Below, piece after piece: positions 51,951 through 60,564 of a stretch of 64,000 bases of DNA. Position 1 is the stretch's first letter, and each line of letters begins with the position of its first letter. Both the position numbers and the translations under genes were made by a program. The DNA comes from JBCAXA01 sp038749025 (GTDB lineage Bacteria; Pseudomonadota; Gammaproteobacteria; Steroidobacterales; Woeseiaceae). The stretch covers positions 1 to 64,000 of the forward strand of contig JBCDIL010000008.1 in NCBI GenBank assembly GCA_038749025.1. The letters are read 5' to 3'. Under the pieces are notes generated by a model, which worked only from the letters and a program-made list of their open reading frames with translations, was not told the DNA's origin and made no database searches.

Positions 51951-52940
51951 ATGGTAGACACAAAGCATGCCCGGACGCTGATACTCGGTTCGGGCCCGGC
52001 CGGGTACGCGGCAGCGGTTTATGCCGCTCGCGCAAATCTCTCGCCGGTTGTTGTTACGGGCGCTGAACCGGGTGGTCAGTTAACGACGACCACAGACGTC
52101 GACAATTGGCCTGGCGATGTCGAGGGTCTGCAAGGACCGGCATTGATGGAGCGAATGCGCGCGCACGCCGAACGCTTCGATACTGAAATCGTCTTGGACC
52201 ATATCGACTCCGTCGATCTCAGTGAGCGGCCGTTTCGCCTGCGCGGTGGTTCTACGGCGTACACCTGTGACTCGCTCATTATCGCAACCGGCGCGTCCGC
52301 GCAGTACCTCGGCCTACCGTCCGAGGAGGCCTTCATGGGCAAGGGCGTCAGTGCCTGCGCGACGTGCGATGGATTTTTCTACCGTGGCCGCCGTGTCGCG
52401 GTCATCGGTGGCGGCAACACGGCCGTTGAAGAAGCGCTGTATTTATCGAACATCGCGTCAGAGGTGGTCTTGGTGCACCGACGGGACAAGCTCCGAGCCG
52501 AAAAAATTTTACAGGACAAGCTGTTCGACAAGGAGAAGAACGGCAACATTACGATTCACTGGGACCATGTCCTCGATGAAGTCCTCGGTGATGATAGCGG
52601 CGTTACCGGCATGCGAATACGCAGCGTTAAGTCCGATGAGACAACTGACATCGAGCTGCACGGTGTGTTTATCGCTATCGGCCATAAGCCGAACACGGAC
52701 ATCTTTGCGGATCAGTTAGCGATGAACAATGGCTACATCGTTATCACCAGTGGCTTGGCTGGCCAAGCGACGGCGACCAGCGTCCCCGGTGTGTTTGCTG
52801 CCGGCGATGTCGCCGATCAGATTTACCGGCAAGCGATTACGTCAGCGGGCTTCGGCTGTATGGCCGCTCTCGATGCTGAGAAGTTCCTTGATGATCTTGT
52901 TGATGAGGCCGATGACGCCATGGCTGAGTCGGCGGCTTAA
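51951..52940 (+). CDS. trxB: Thioredoxin reductase
   Basis: A 329-residue FAD/NADPH enzyme reducing thioredoxin. FAD motif LGSGPAGYAAAVYAARA, redox pair CATC in SACATCDGFFY, NADPH motif VIGGGNTAVEEALYLS and the final GVFAAGDVAD. Full length. It starts 60 bp after ribA with GGAG eight bases before ATG 51951 and converges with the nitroreductase gene. Confidence 0.95.
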   Translation: MVDTKHARTLILGSGPAGYAAAVYAARANLSPVVVTGAEPGGQLTTTTDVDNWPGDVEGLQGPALMERMRAHAERFDTEIVLDHIDSVDLSERPFRLRGGSTAYTCDSLIIATGASAQYLGLPSEEAFMGKGVSACATCDGFFYRGRRVAVIGGGNTAVEEALYLSNIASEVVLVHRRDKLRAEKILQDKLFDKEKNGNITIHWDHVLDEVLGDDSGVTGMRIRSVKSDETTDIELHGVFIAIGHKPNTDIFADQLAMNNGYIVITSGLAGQATATSVPGVFAAGDVADQIYRQAITSAGFGCMAALDAEKFLDDLVDEADDAMAESAA

Positions 52941-52975
52941 ACCCGCGATCAAGCCTCCGTCCGGCAGTGCGACAT

Positions 52976-53566
52976 TTAGTCGGCGCTGTTGTGCCATTCG
53001 CTGATGATCTCGTCCATCACCGGTCGAGGTCGTTCTCGCGGTGCATCGGTAACGCTACCCAAGTGAATAAAGCCGACGATATCGGCGTTCGTATCGAGCC
53101 CTAAGGCCGCTTTGACACGCGGTTCATACGCCGGTGCGCCGGTCAACCATTGCGCTGCATAGCCGAGTGCACCCGCTGCGATAAGCAGGTGACTGCAAAC
53201 TGAACCCGCCGATAGTTGTTGTTCGATATGCGGGACTTTTTCGAAACGATCAACGCGCGGCTGGCAGCTAACGACCAACAGGAGCGGCGAGCGTTGCAAA
53301 CGTTGCTGGGCCGCATCGATTTGCGCCGGCGTTGCGTCCTGGGACGCCTCGACGAAGGCGGCGGTAAAGACGTCGGCAAGATTGCGCTGCGCCGGCTTAC
53401 GCAGAATTTGGATGCGCCATGGCTCCAGCTTGCCATGGTCCGGGACACGCGTTGCGACCGCTAGCATCGTCTCAAGGTCGGCGTCGGTCGGTCCCGGTTC
53501 GGCCATCGTCGCGGCCAAGACTGACCGTCGTCGCATCATAAAGTCGATGACTGGATTCGTGTGCAT
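52976..53566 (-). CDS. Nitroreductase family protein (YdjA-like)
   Basis: 196 residues of the FMN-dependent nitroreductase fold, short YdjA-type. RRRSVLAATM near the N-terminus and VPDHGKLEPWRIQIL are FMN-contact segments, followed by GSVCSHLLIAAGALGYAAQWLTG and GFIHLG. Physiological substrate unknown. It lies 65 bp upstream of the sulfurtransferase gene on the same strand. Confidence 0.88.
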   Translation of the reverse strand: MHTNPVIDFMMRRRSVLAATMAEPGPTDADLETMLAVATRVPDHGKLEPWRIQILRKPAQRNLADVFTAAFVEASQDATPAQIDAAQQRLQRSPLLLVVSCQPRVDRFEKVPHIEQQLSAGSVCSHLLIAAGALGYAAQWLTGAPAYEPRVKAALGLDTNADIVGFIHLGSVTDAPRERPRPVMDEIISEWHNSAD

Positions 53567-53631
53567 ACAGATCTACCGCTAACGTGTGCGTAGCCCACAA
53601 GGCTAGCAGACGCTTATCGTGTCGTCAGACT

Positions 53632-54471
53632 TTATGCACCTTTCGCGATCGGCCGAGCCGGGTCGGCGCACCACTCGCTAAATCCGCCGGCGTACATCGC
53701 GACGTCGGGTAAGCCAGCCACCGCGCGTGACAACGCGAGTACGCACGCGGTAACCCCGGAACCGCAGTACAACACCGAGCCCGCCGATTCGCGCGTAACG
53801 TTGTTCCAACGCTCGCGAAGCGTCGTGGCGCTGTGAAAGCGGCCGTTTGCATCGAGCAGCTCGCCCCACGGTAAATTGACCGCACCGGGGATGCAGCCGG
53901 CGACCGGATCAATCGGCTCGGCCTCGCCGCGATAGCGTTCCGCTTCTCGGGCATCGATAAGGCGGCCGTTGTAATCGGCCAATTGTGCGCTTAGGTCCGC
54001 GAGGCTGATCACTGCATTCGGGTTCGGTGCACGCAGTTGCACGTTGCCGCTGGCGTCGGGCGGTAAAGCATCACCCGCCTCCAACGCCAGGCCGGCCCTC
54101 TGCCAGGCCGCGATACCGCCGTGCAAGACGGTGACGTTAGTGAACCCGAACCAACGCAGCAGCCACCAGGCGCGCGCGGCGCCGGCCGGTCCCGCCGCGT
54201 CGTAGACAATGACCTGGCTCGTATCATTGACACCGGCAGCTCGTAAGCGTTGTTCGAATGGGGTTCGCGTGGGTAACGGGTGACGGCCGTTGCGCCCGCT
54301 ACGCGCACCGGACATTTCAATTTCCATGTCGAGGCGTTGCGCGCCGGGAATATGCCCGTCGGCAAACACTTGCCGGCCATGCTCCGTATCCAATAGCGAG
54401 AAACGGCAATCGAAGAGGATGGCGCCAGCCTCCAAATCAAGATCGCGTGGCTCGATAAGCGGGGAATTCAT
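53632..54471 (-). CDS. sseA: 3-Mercaptopyruvate sulfurtransferase-type enzyme
   Basis: 279 residues, two rhodanese domains. The N-terminal inactive one has ILFDCRFSLLD and HIPGAQRLDME; the C-terminal one has LIDAREAERYRG, IPGAVNLPW and the active loop YCGSGVTAC. CGSGVTA is the mercaptopyruvate-type loop. ATG 54471 overlaps the monooxygenase stop as ATGA. A much longer open frame upstream lies inside the monooxygenase gene. Confidence 0.9.
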   Translation of the reverse strand: MNSPLIEPRDLDLEAGAILFDCRFSLLDTEHGRQVFADGHIPGAQRLDMEIEMSGARSGRNGRHPLPTRTPFEQRLRAAGVNDTSQVIVYDAAGPAGAARAWWLLRWFGFTNVTVLHGGIAAWQRAGLALEAGDALPPDASGNVQLRAPNPNAVISLADLSAQLADYNGRLIDAREAERYRGEAEPIDPVAGCIPGAVNLPWGELLDANGRFHSATTLRERWNNVTRESAGSVLYCGSGVTACVLALSRAVAGLPDVAMYAGGFSEWCADPARPIAKGA

Positions 54472-55649
54472 AGTCCATCCTCGGCGGTCACGCGGTAACC
54501 ATAAAGCCAGTCCATGCTTGAGTCGATTCCACCGATGCGCGTGGCCAAGGCCGGGCGAGCCAGCTGACCCAGTACACCACCGTGATACAACTCGGCCCGC
54601 GCACGCGACTCGGCGACAACGTCGCTGACCCGGTCGCGGCGGGCGGAGTCCACCGCGCTGAACGCTGCACTGGGGTCCGCATGCCGGGCGAGCGCTGTGG
54701 CCACTGCCCACGCGTCCTCGATCGCCTGCGCGGCCCCCTGTGCGGCGAACGGCAGCATCGGGTGACAGGCATCGCCGATCGCGATAACCGGGCCCCGGGA
54801 CCATCGGGCCAGCGGATCGCGCACGTGTAGGCCCCACTTGTAAACGCTGCGACAGCGCTGCAGGACGGACCGGACCTCGCGGTGCCAGCGCCTGAACCGG
54901 TGCGCAAGGTCGTGCGGATCGGCGGGTTCGCTCCAGCGACGATGCGGCCAATGGGCCTCGCGCGCGCAGGCCAGTACGTTTAGCAAACGCCCGCTCGCGA
55001 CCGGGTATGTGACGATGTGGGCGCCGCGACCGACCCACAATTGGGTCCGCGTACCGCTGTGATCGCGGCTACCGCCGTTGTCGACTAATGCCCGCCAGGC
55101 GACAAACCCGGAAAACTCTGGGTCTGCACCGCCCAGTGACACAGTGAGTGCCGAGTGAACACCGTCGGCGATCACGAGCGCGGAAGCCTGAGTGCCACCG
55201 TTGTCTGCGAGTTCGATATCGATCGGTGATCCGCTGTCGTTGTAGGCACGGACGGGCGTACCGAACACCATCGAAACGCCGAGCGCTTGGCAGCGCGTGA
55301 GCAGTATTCGGCGTAATGTTGGCCGATCGATCGTTAGGTACGGTGCGCCATAGCGCTGTCGGGCAGCCGCGCCCAGCGGCAGTTGCGCAACTTGCGCACC
55401 GAAATAAGCATCGCGTACGGCGATTTCTCGAGGTTCCGCTGCGTGCGCCTCGATGTCGTCGTTAATACCTAGCGCGTGCATAACTTGCATGGCATTGGGC
55501 GATAGTTGCAGACCGGCGCCGGTGTCGGTTGCCGCAGCTTCGCGGCGTTCGAAGATCCGTACCGGAATGCCCTGCCGAGCGAGCGCCAGAGCCGTGCTAA
55601 GCCCGGCGATGCCGGCGCCGGCGATGACGATGTCGTGAGACCGTGGCAT
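54468..55649 (-). CDS. FAD-dependent aromatic monooxygenase-type enzyme
   Basis: About 393 residues of the class A flavoprotein monooxygenase family. FAD motif VIAGAGIAGLSTALALA, then ADGVHSALT (the DG motif) and AIGDACHPMLPFAAQGAAQAIEDA (the GD motif). Related enzymes hydroxylate salicylate or 3-hydroxybenzoate, or act in ubiquinone synthesis; the substrate is not assignable. ATG 55649 is preferred over an upstream GTG. It is divergent from the PTPS-like gene across about 100 bp. Confidence 0.88.
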   Translation of the reverse strand: MPRSHDIVIAGAGIAGLSTALALARQGIPVRIFERREAAATDTGAGLQLSPNAMQVMHALGINDDIEAHAAEPREIAVRDAYFGAQVAQLPLGAAARQRYGAPYLTIDRPTLRRILLTRCQALGVSMVFGTPVRAYNDSGSPIDIELADNGGTQASALVIADGVHSALTVSLGGADPEFSGFVAWRALVDNGGSRDHSGTRTQLWVGRGAHIVTYPVASGRLLNVLACAREAHWPHRRWSEPADPHDLAHRFRRWHREVRSVLQRCRSVYKWGLHVRDPLARWSRGPVIAIGDACHPMLPFAAQGAAQAIEDAWAVATALARHADPSAAFSAVDSARRDRVSDVVAESRARAELYHGGVLGQLARPALATRIGGIDSSMDWLYGYRVTAEDGL

Positions 55650-55753
55650 CGCGTTAACCGCCACCAGTGCGTCGAAGCAAAAGCCAACTCACCAGCAGCG
55701 CCTCGCATGCCGCCTGCGTTACACTGTGTGGTTTACACGAACGATGTGCCGCC

Positions 55754-56257
55754 ATGTCGCCTGACTTATCGCCCTACACGCAAATTGAAGTGTTTAAAGA
55801 GAACATGAAGTTCTCGGCGGCCCACTTTACGGTATTTTCTGCGACTGAGCGCGAGCGTCTGCACGGTCACAACTTCTCGGTCTATGCGATGATCGAGGCG
55901 CCCGTCGGCGACAACGGTATGTGCTTTAGCTATGTCGAGCTCAAAGCCCGGTTGCGGCGCCTGTGTGATGAGCTTGATGAGTACCTGATTCTGCCGGCGC
56001 ATTCGCCCTACCTGACCATCGTCGAGGAGGGCGCTGAGTATCGGGTTGAGTTTAACGGTGAAACGATGCGTTTCCTGCGCTCCGACACGCTCGTGTTGCC
56101 GCTCAGGAATTCAACCGTCGAGGAATATTCGCGCTACTTACTCGGTCGTGTACTCGCCGACAAAGACTTTGTCGACGCGAGCGGCATACGGCGAATTGAG
56201 GTTCGTGTCTCCTCCGGGCCAGGTCAGCGTGGTTCGGCGACTTGGACGGCGACGTGA
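55754..56257 (+). CDS. PTPS/QueD-family pterin enzyme lacking the usual cysteine
   Basis: 167 residues of the 6-pyruvoyl/6-carboxytetrahydropterin synthase fold. The zinc histidines are in MKFSAAHF (H24) and LHGHNF (H37, H39). QueD and classical PTPS have a catalytic Cys four residues before HGH; here that place is Arg within SATERERLHGH, and no Cys lies nearby. The reaction is therefore probably not preQ0 synthesis. It overlaps the SDR gene by GTGA, as expected if an SDR reduces its product. ATG 55754 gives the family's usual length. Confidence 0.85.
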   Translation: MSPDLSPYTQIEVFKENMKFSAAHFTVFSATERERLHGHNFSVYAMIEAPVGDNGMCFSYVELKARLRRLCDELDEYLILPAHSPYLTIVEEGAEYRVEFNGETMRFLRSDTLVLPLRNSTVEEYSRYLLGRVLADKDFVDASGIRRIEVRVSSGPGQRGSATWTAT

Positions 56258-56970
56258 GTTCCGAGTCGCCCGATTGTCAGGTCATCATTACCGGCAGTAG
56301 CGCCGGCATCGGTCTGGCAACAGCGCAGCGCTTCGTCGCACAAGGAGCTCGCGTTTTCGGTGTGTCGCGCCGGTTATGTCCGCTGGCCGCTGTCCGCAGT
56401 GTGCAAGTTGATCTGTTGACACCAGGGTGGCCGCAACAACTCGACGATGCGCTCGCCGGCGAGCTTGTCCCGGGTCGGCGCACCGTTGTTGTCCACAACG
56501 CCGCCTTACTCGACAGCGATTCGATCGATACGGCGTCTGCCGAGCAGCTACGGCGCACGCTCGAATTGAACGTGGTTGTACCGATGCAACTCAGTCAGTG
56601 GGCGCTACCTCTGTGCGGGCCGGGATCGGCGTTCGTATTCGTCGGTTCGACGCTCAGCGAAAAAGCGGTCGCCAACACACTGAGCTACGTGACGAGCAAA
56701 CATGCTGCGCTCGGCCTCATGCGGGCGACCACGCAAGACCTCATCGGCCGCGCCATCCATAGCGTCGCGGTTTGTCCGGGCTTCACCGATACCGAAATGC
56801 TGCGCGAGCGGATTCCCGATAAGGCCGTTCTGCAGCAACTGGGCGCGGCCAACGGTTTTGGGCGTCTCATCGATGCCGATGAAATCGCCGCGACCATCGA
56901 GTTCTGCGCCGCCCATCCGGTGCTGAACGGCTCGGTCATTCATGCCAACCTAGGGCAGATCGAGCGCTAG
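56254..56970 (+). CDS. SDR oxidoreductase coupled to the PTPS-like gene
   Basis: About 238 residues. Cofactor motif ITGSSAGIGLATA, NNAG position as VHNAALLDS, Ser in VFVGSTLSEKA, and YVTSKHAALGLM (Tyr-x3-Lys). GTG 56254 overlaps the PTPS-like stop by four bases. By context, a pterin or sepiapterin-type reductase is the most likely role. It converges tail-to-tail with srkA without a gap. Confidence 0.87.
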   Translation: MSSESPDCQVIITGSSAGIGLATAQRFVAQGARVFGVSRRLCPLAAVRSVQVDLLTPGWPQQLDDALAGELVPGRRTVVVHNAALLDSDSIDTASAEQLRRTLELNVVVPMQLSQWALPLCGPGSAFVFVGSTLSEKAVANTLSYVTSKHAALGLMRATTQDLIGRAIHSVAVCPGFTDTEMLRERIPDKAVLQQLGAANGFGRLIDADEIAATIEFCAAHPVLNGSVIHANLGQIER

Positions 56971-57963
56971 TTATACGAGCCAATAGAGCGCGGGGTCGTC
57001 GAGCGCAGCGCGCTGCTCCCGGAGCGCGAGGACATGCTCTTCCCAATAGCGCGGTTCGGCAAACCACGGGAACGCGCGCTGAAACGCGGGGTCGTCAAAG
57101 CGTCGCGTTAGCCACGCGGCGTAGTGCACGATACGCAGCGCGCGGTAGGCTTCGATCAGTTCGAGCTCGGCGACGTCGAACGGGTTAAACACCGTGTATC
57201 CGGACAGTAAGGCATCGAGCGCCGCCAAACGCGTATCGCGATCGCCAGACAGGAACATCCACAGGTCTTGTACGGCCGGCCCGTTGCGTGCGTCGTCGAA
57301 GTCGACCAGGTGCAGGTCACCGTCGCGATCCAAGACGTTACTCGGGTGCAGATCACCGTGGAGGCGAAATACGGTTGCTGGCCGCGCTGCAAGGATATTG
57401 TCAGCCGTCTCGATCAAGTCCTCGGCGACGGACTCGTAAGCATCGATGATGTGCGCCGGGACAACCGCGGCGTCGATAACCGTATCGATCGCGTCGTAAC
57501 CAAAGCTCTCGACGCTAAGGTCCGGCCGGTGGACGAAACGTGCCGTTGAACCGATAGCGTGCAGACGACCGATTAAGCGACCGATTTCCGTCAATCTGTC
57601 GGTCGAGTCGAGCTCTGGCCAATGCCCACCGCGACGCGGATACACGGCGAACCGAAACCCGGCACTGTCGTGCAAGGTGGCACCGTCGACGCGCAGTGGC
57701 GCAACGGCCGGGATGTCGGCGCCGGCCAACTCGGTCGCGAAGTCATGCTCTTCTTGGAGTGCCGCATCACTCCATCGCTCGGGCCGATAGAACTTGGCGA
57801 CGACGGGTTGGCCGTCCTCAATTCCCACTTGGTAAACGCGATTCTCATAACTGTTTAGCGCTAACAAGCGTCCATCGGCCACCATGCCAAGGGATTCGAC
57901 GGCAGCGCAAACGGTATCTGGCGTTAGTTCATCATAGGGGTGTGGCTGTTCGTGGGTTGGCAC
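56971..57963 (-). CDS. srkA: Stress response kinase A (SrkA/YihE)
   Basis: About 330 residues, close to E. coli SrkA. LNSYENRVYQVG and VVAKFYRPERWS at the start are hallmark segments; the kinase core has LHGDLHPSNVL (catalytic Asp) and LVDFDDARNGPAVQDLWM (metal-binding Asp). SrkA phosphorylates Ser/Thr residues and protects against envelope and death-type stress. GTG 57963 has AAGGA five bases upstream; a GTG at 57984 is also in frame. Confidence 0.92.
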   Translation of the reverse strand: MPTHEQPHPYDELTPDTVCAAVESLGMVADGRLLALNSYENRVYQVGIEDGQPVVAKFYRPERWSDAALQEEHDFATELAGADIPAVAPLRVDGATLHDSAGFRFAVYPRRGGHWPELDSTDRLTEIGRLIGRLHAIGSTARFVHRPDLSVESFGYDAIDTVIDAAVVPAHIIDAYESVAEDLIETADNILAARPATVFRLHGDLHPSNVLDRDGDLHLVDFDDARNGPAVQDLWMFLSGDRDTRLAALDALLSGYTVFNPFDVAELELIEAYRALRIVHYAAWLTRRFDDPAFQRAFPWFAEPRYWEEHVLALREQRAALDDPALYWLV

Positions 57964-58050
57964 ACGATCGTCCTTGCGAGTCACTACGAATAGCTTACCG
58001 CGCCTGTGCTACATTGCGACGCCTCTTATGCACAAGCCGCGACGACAACG

Positions 58051-58716
58051 ATGAGTTTTCGAGCCTGGAACGAGCGCTGGGAAAACGGCCGCATCGGTTT
58101 TCACGAGCCCGAGGTCAATACGTTTCTGCAAGCGCACTGGAATGCGATCGAGCCGGGCGAGCGTGTCTTCGTCCCGCTATGCGGAAAATCACTTGATCTT
58201 ACGTGGCTCGCTGAGCGCGGCCACGATGTAATTGGCGTGGAGTTTGTCGAAGCGGCAGTCGTTCAGTTTTTCGAAGAGGCAGGCTGGGAGCCGACCATCA
58301 CGACTGTGTCGGGTGGCCGCTGTTATCGTTACGGGGCGATCACACTGTATGCCGCCGATTTGTTTGCGCTCGACGCTGCCGCCATCGGTCGTTGCGACTG
58401 CTTGTATGATCGGGCTGCTTTAGTCGCGTTACCGGCTCATCAGCGGCCGGCCTATGCGGCCGCAGTGCTGAATTTTCTCAATCCGAGCGCCCGCGGTTTA
58501 GTCGTAACGCTCGCGTACGAGCAAGCGCGGATGGATGGGCCACCGTATGCTGTGCTTGATGATGAGCTCATTGAGTTGTTTGGTGCGAGCGTGCAGTGGC
58601 AACGCTTGCACAGCGATCCGGCGGCCATTGCTCGAAACCCGAAGTTTCGCGAGCGGGGCGTCGACCGGCTCGAAGAAATCGTTTGGTCGCTACAGCGTCG
58701 GCCTATCATCGGTTAG
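58051..58716 (+). CDS. tpm: Thiopurine S-methyltransferase
   Basis: 221 residues, matching bacterial TPMT, which methylates thiopurines and selenium or tellurium compounds. The SAM site is FVPLCGKSLDLTWLAERGH; WNERWENGRIGFHE is the conserved N-terminus, and CDCLYDRAALVALP follows. ATG 58051 gives the normal start. It is divergent from srkA and lies 10 bp from ggt. Confidence 0.92.
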   Translation: MSFRAWNERWENGRIGFHEPEVNTFLQAHWNAIEPGERVFVPLCGKSLDLTWLAERGHDVIGVEFVEAAVVQFFEEAGWEPTITTVSGGRCYRYGAITLYAADLFALDAAAIGRCDCLYDRAALVALPAHQRPAYAAAVLNFLNPSARGLVVTLAYEQARMDGPPYAVLDDELIELFGASVQWQRLHSDPAAIARNPKFRERGVDRLEEIVWSLQRRPIIG

Positions 58717-58726
58717 GGGAATTGTC

Positions 58727-60490
58727 ATGGTGAGAGCATTCGTTTTTTTGGTCACGGCCTTGGTCAGCGTGCAAGTTGCTGCCCAGAGCGGCCGTGATGT
58801 GGTCCAACGCTACCCGGCGCTCAGTCATCCCGTTAGCGATCAAGCCGGCATGGTCGCTGCACAAAACGGGATTGCCACGCGAATTGGTGCGGACATTTTG
58901 GCCAAAGGCGGTAACGCCGTTGACGCGGCAGTTGCCACCGGATTCGCATTGGCTGTAACCCTGCCACGGGCCGGCAACCTAGGCGGCGGTGGTTTCATGC
59001 TGGTGTATTTGGCGGACCGTGACGAGACCATCGCGATCGACTACCGCGAGTCGGCACCGGCAGGCGCCACACGAGATATGTTTCTCGATGCCGACGGCAA
59101 CGCCGATGCCAACGCCTCACGGTTCTCGTTGCGCGCCGCGGGTGTGCCGGGAACGGTGGCGGGTTTGTATCACGCGCACAGTCGTTACGGAGAGCTGCCG
59201 TGGCGCGATGTTGTGATGCCGGCCGTAGAGTTGGCGCGACGCGGAATCGTCGTTTCACCCGATATGGCGGCGAGCCTTACGCGATATCAAGCCCGGCTTA
59301 AAGCTGATCCGGATGCGTTTGCGCTGTACTACAAGAAAGACGGCAGTCCGTACGTGGCCGGCGAGGTACTGCGCCAACCATTGCTGGCACGCACCTTGCG
59401 TGACATCGCCCGCGGCGGCGCCGAGGCGTTCTACAAAGGCCGGGTGGCCGACCTCATCGCTGCTGACATGGCCGCCAACGGTGGATTGATAACGCGTGAG
59501 GACCTCGCGAACTATAAGGCGATCGAGCGTCCCGCGATCCGCGGCAGCTATCGCGGCTACGATATCGTCTCAATGCCGCCACCGAGTTCCGGCGGTGTCC
59601 ATATCGTACAAATGCTGAATATCCTCGAACGCTACCCATTGGCGGAATTCGGTTCTGAATCTGCACAAACGGTGCACTTGCTGGTTGAGGCGATGCGCAC
59701 GGCCTACGCCGATCGATCGAAACATCTCGGTGATCCGGATTTTTACGACGTGCCGATCGAGTGGCTGACGTCGAAGCAATACGCGAACGAGATCGCGACA
59801 ACAATCGCATTGGATGCGGCGCGTCGCTCGGCCGATATAGCGCCCGGCACCGTGCCGAAGCCTGAAAGCCCCGATACAACGCATTATTCCATCATCGACA
59901 AAGACGGTAACGCCGTCGCCAATACCTACACACTGAATTTTTCGTTCGGCTCAAGCAACGCCATCGCCGGTGCCGGTTTCTTGATCAATAACGAGATGGA
60001 CGATTTCTCGGCGAAGCCGGGTACGCCAAACGCCTTCGGTTTATTAGGTGCTGAAGCGAATGCGATCGAGGCAGGCAAACGCCCGCTGTCGTCGATGACC
60101 CCCACCATGGTGTTTAAGGACGGTAAGCCGTTTGTTGTTCTCGGTAGCCCGGGCGGTAGCCGCATTATTACGGCGACGCTGCAGCCAATCATCAATTTGA
60201 TCGACTTCGATATGAACCTCTCCGATGCCGTTCGTGCGCCTCGGGTTCATCATCAATGGTATCCGGATGAGGTTTTCCTGGAACGTGGTTATACGCTCGA
60301 CACCCGGCGACTTCTCGAAGCGATGGGGCATACCCTAGGGTCATCCCGTTTCGGTATGGGGTCGGTACAAGCCGTCATGTGGCGCGACGGGCAGTTCTAC
60401 GGCGCCGCCGATCCGCGGCGCCCCGATGCGCTGGCGATGGGACCGCGGCTGGCCCGTTGTCGCAAGCAGCGAGCCGCTTGTGAGAACTGA
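58727..60490 (+). CDS. ggt: Gamma-glutamyltransferase
   Basis: 587 residues with a signal peptide (MVRAFVFLVTALVSVQVAAQ), so periplasmic. The proenzyme cleaves itself before the Thr in PDTTHYSIIDKDGNAV, giving large and small subunits. GGNAVDAAVATGFALAV and GGGGFMLVYL are large-subunit hallmarks; the small subunit has MTPTMVFKDGKP and LGSPGGSRI. It hydrolyses or transfers the gamma-glutamyl group of glutathione. ATG 58727 follows AGGGGA at good spacing. Confidence 0.94.
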   Translation: MVRAFVFLVTALVSVQVAAQSGRDVVQRYPALSHPVSDQAGMVAAQNGIATRIGADILAKGGNAVDAAVATGFALAVTLPRAGNLGGGGFMLVYLADRDETIAIDYRESAPAGATRDMFLDADGNADANASRFSLRAAGVPGTVAGLYHAHSRYGELPWRDVVMPAVELARRGIVVSPDMAASLTRYQARLKADPDAFALYYKKDGSPYVAGEVLRQPLLARTLRDIARGGAEAFYKGRVADLIAADMAANGGLITREDLANYKAIERPAIRGSYRGYDIVSMPPPSSGGVHIVQMLNILERYPLAEFGSESAQTVHLLVEAMRTAYADRSKHLGDPDFYDVPIEWLTSKQYANEIATTIALDAARRSADIAPGTVPKPESPDTTHYSIIDKDGNAVANTYTLNFSFGSSNAIAGAGFLINNEMDDFSAKPGTPNAFGLLGAEANAIEAGKRPLSSMTPTMVFKDGKPFVVLGSPGGSRIITATLQPIINLIDFDMNLSDAVRAPRVHHQWYPDEVFLERGYTLDTRRLLEAMGHTLGSSRFGMGSVQAVMWRDGQFYGAADPRRPDALAMGPRLARCRKQRAACEN

Positions 60491-60526
60491 TTGACACGAC
60501 AGGGCGCGAGTCAGCCCACAGTTGTC

Positions 60527-60532
60527 TATAAT
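60527..60532 (+). promoter_or_regulatory. -10 element of the typA promoter
   Basis: A perfect TATAAT 33 bp before the typA ATG. A TTGACA occurs at 60491-60496, but 30 bp away, too far to pair with it. No good -35 lies at 17 bp, so the full promoter is uncertain. Confidence 0.45.
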
Positions 60533-60564
60533 CGCGCCGCCCAACGCCACAGCCGGCATTCCCT

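Noticed and set aside
54472..55038. Long N-terminal extension of the sulfurtransferase frame
   Set aside because: It is a shadow inside the monooxygenase gene, Arg/Ser-rich and without family similarity. The ATGA overlap at 54468-54471 marks the real start.
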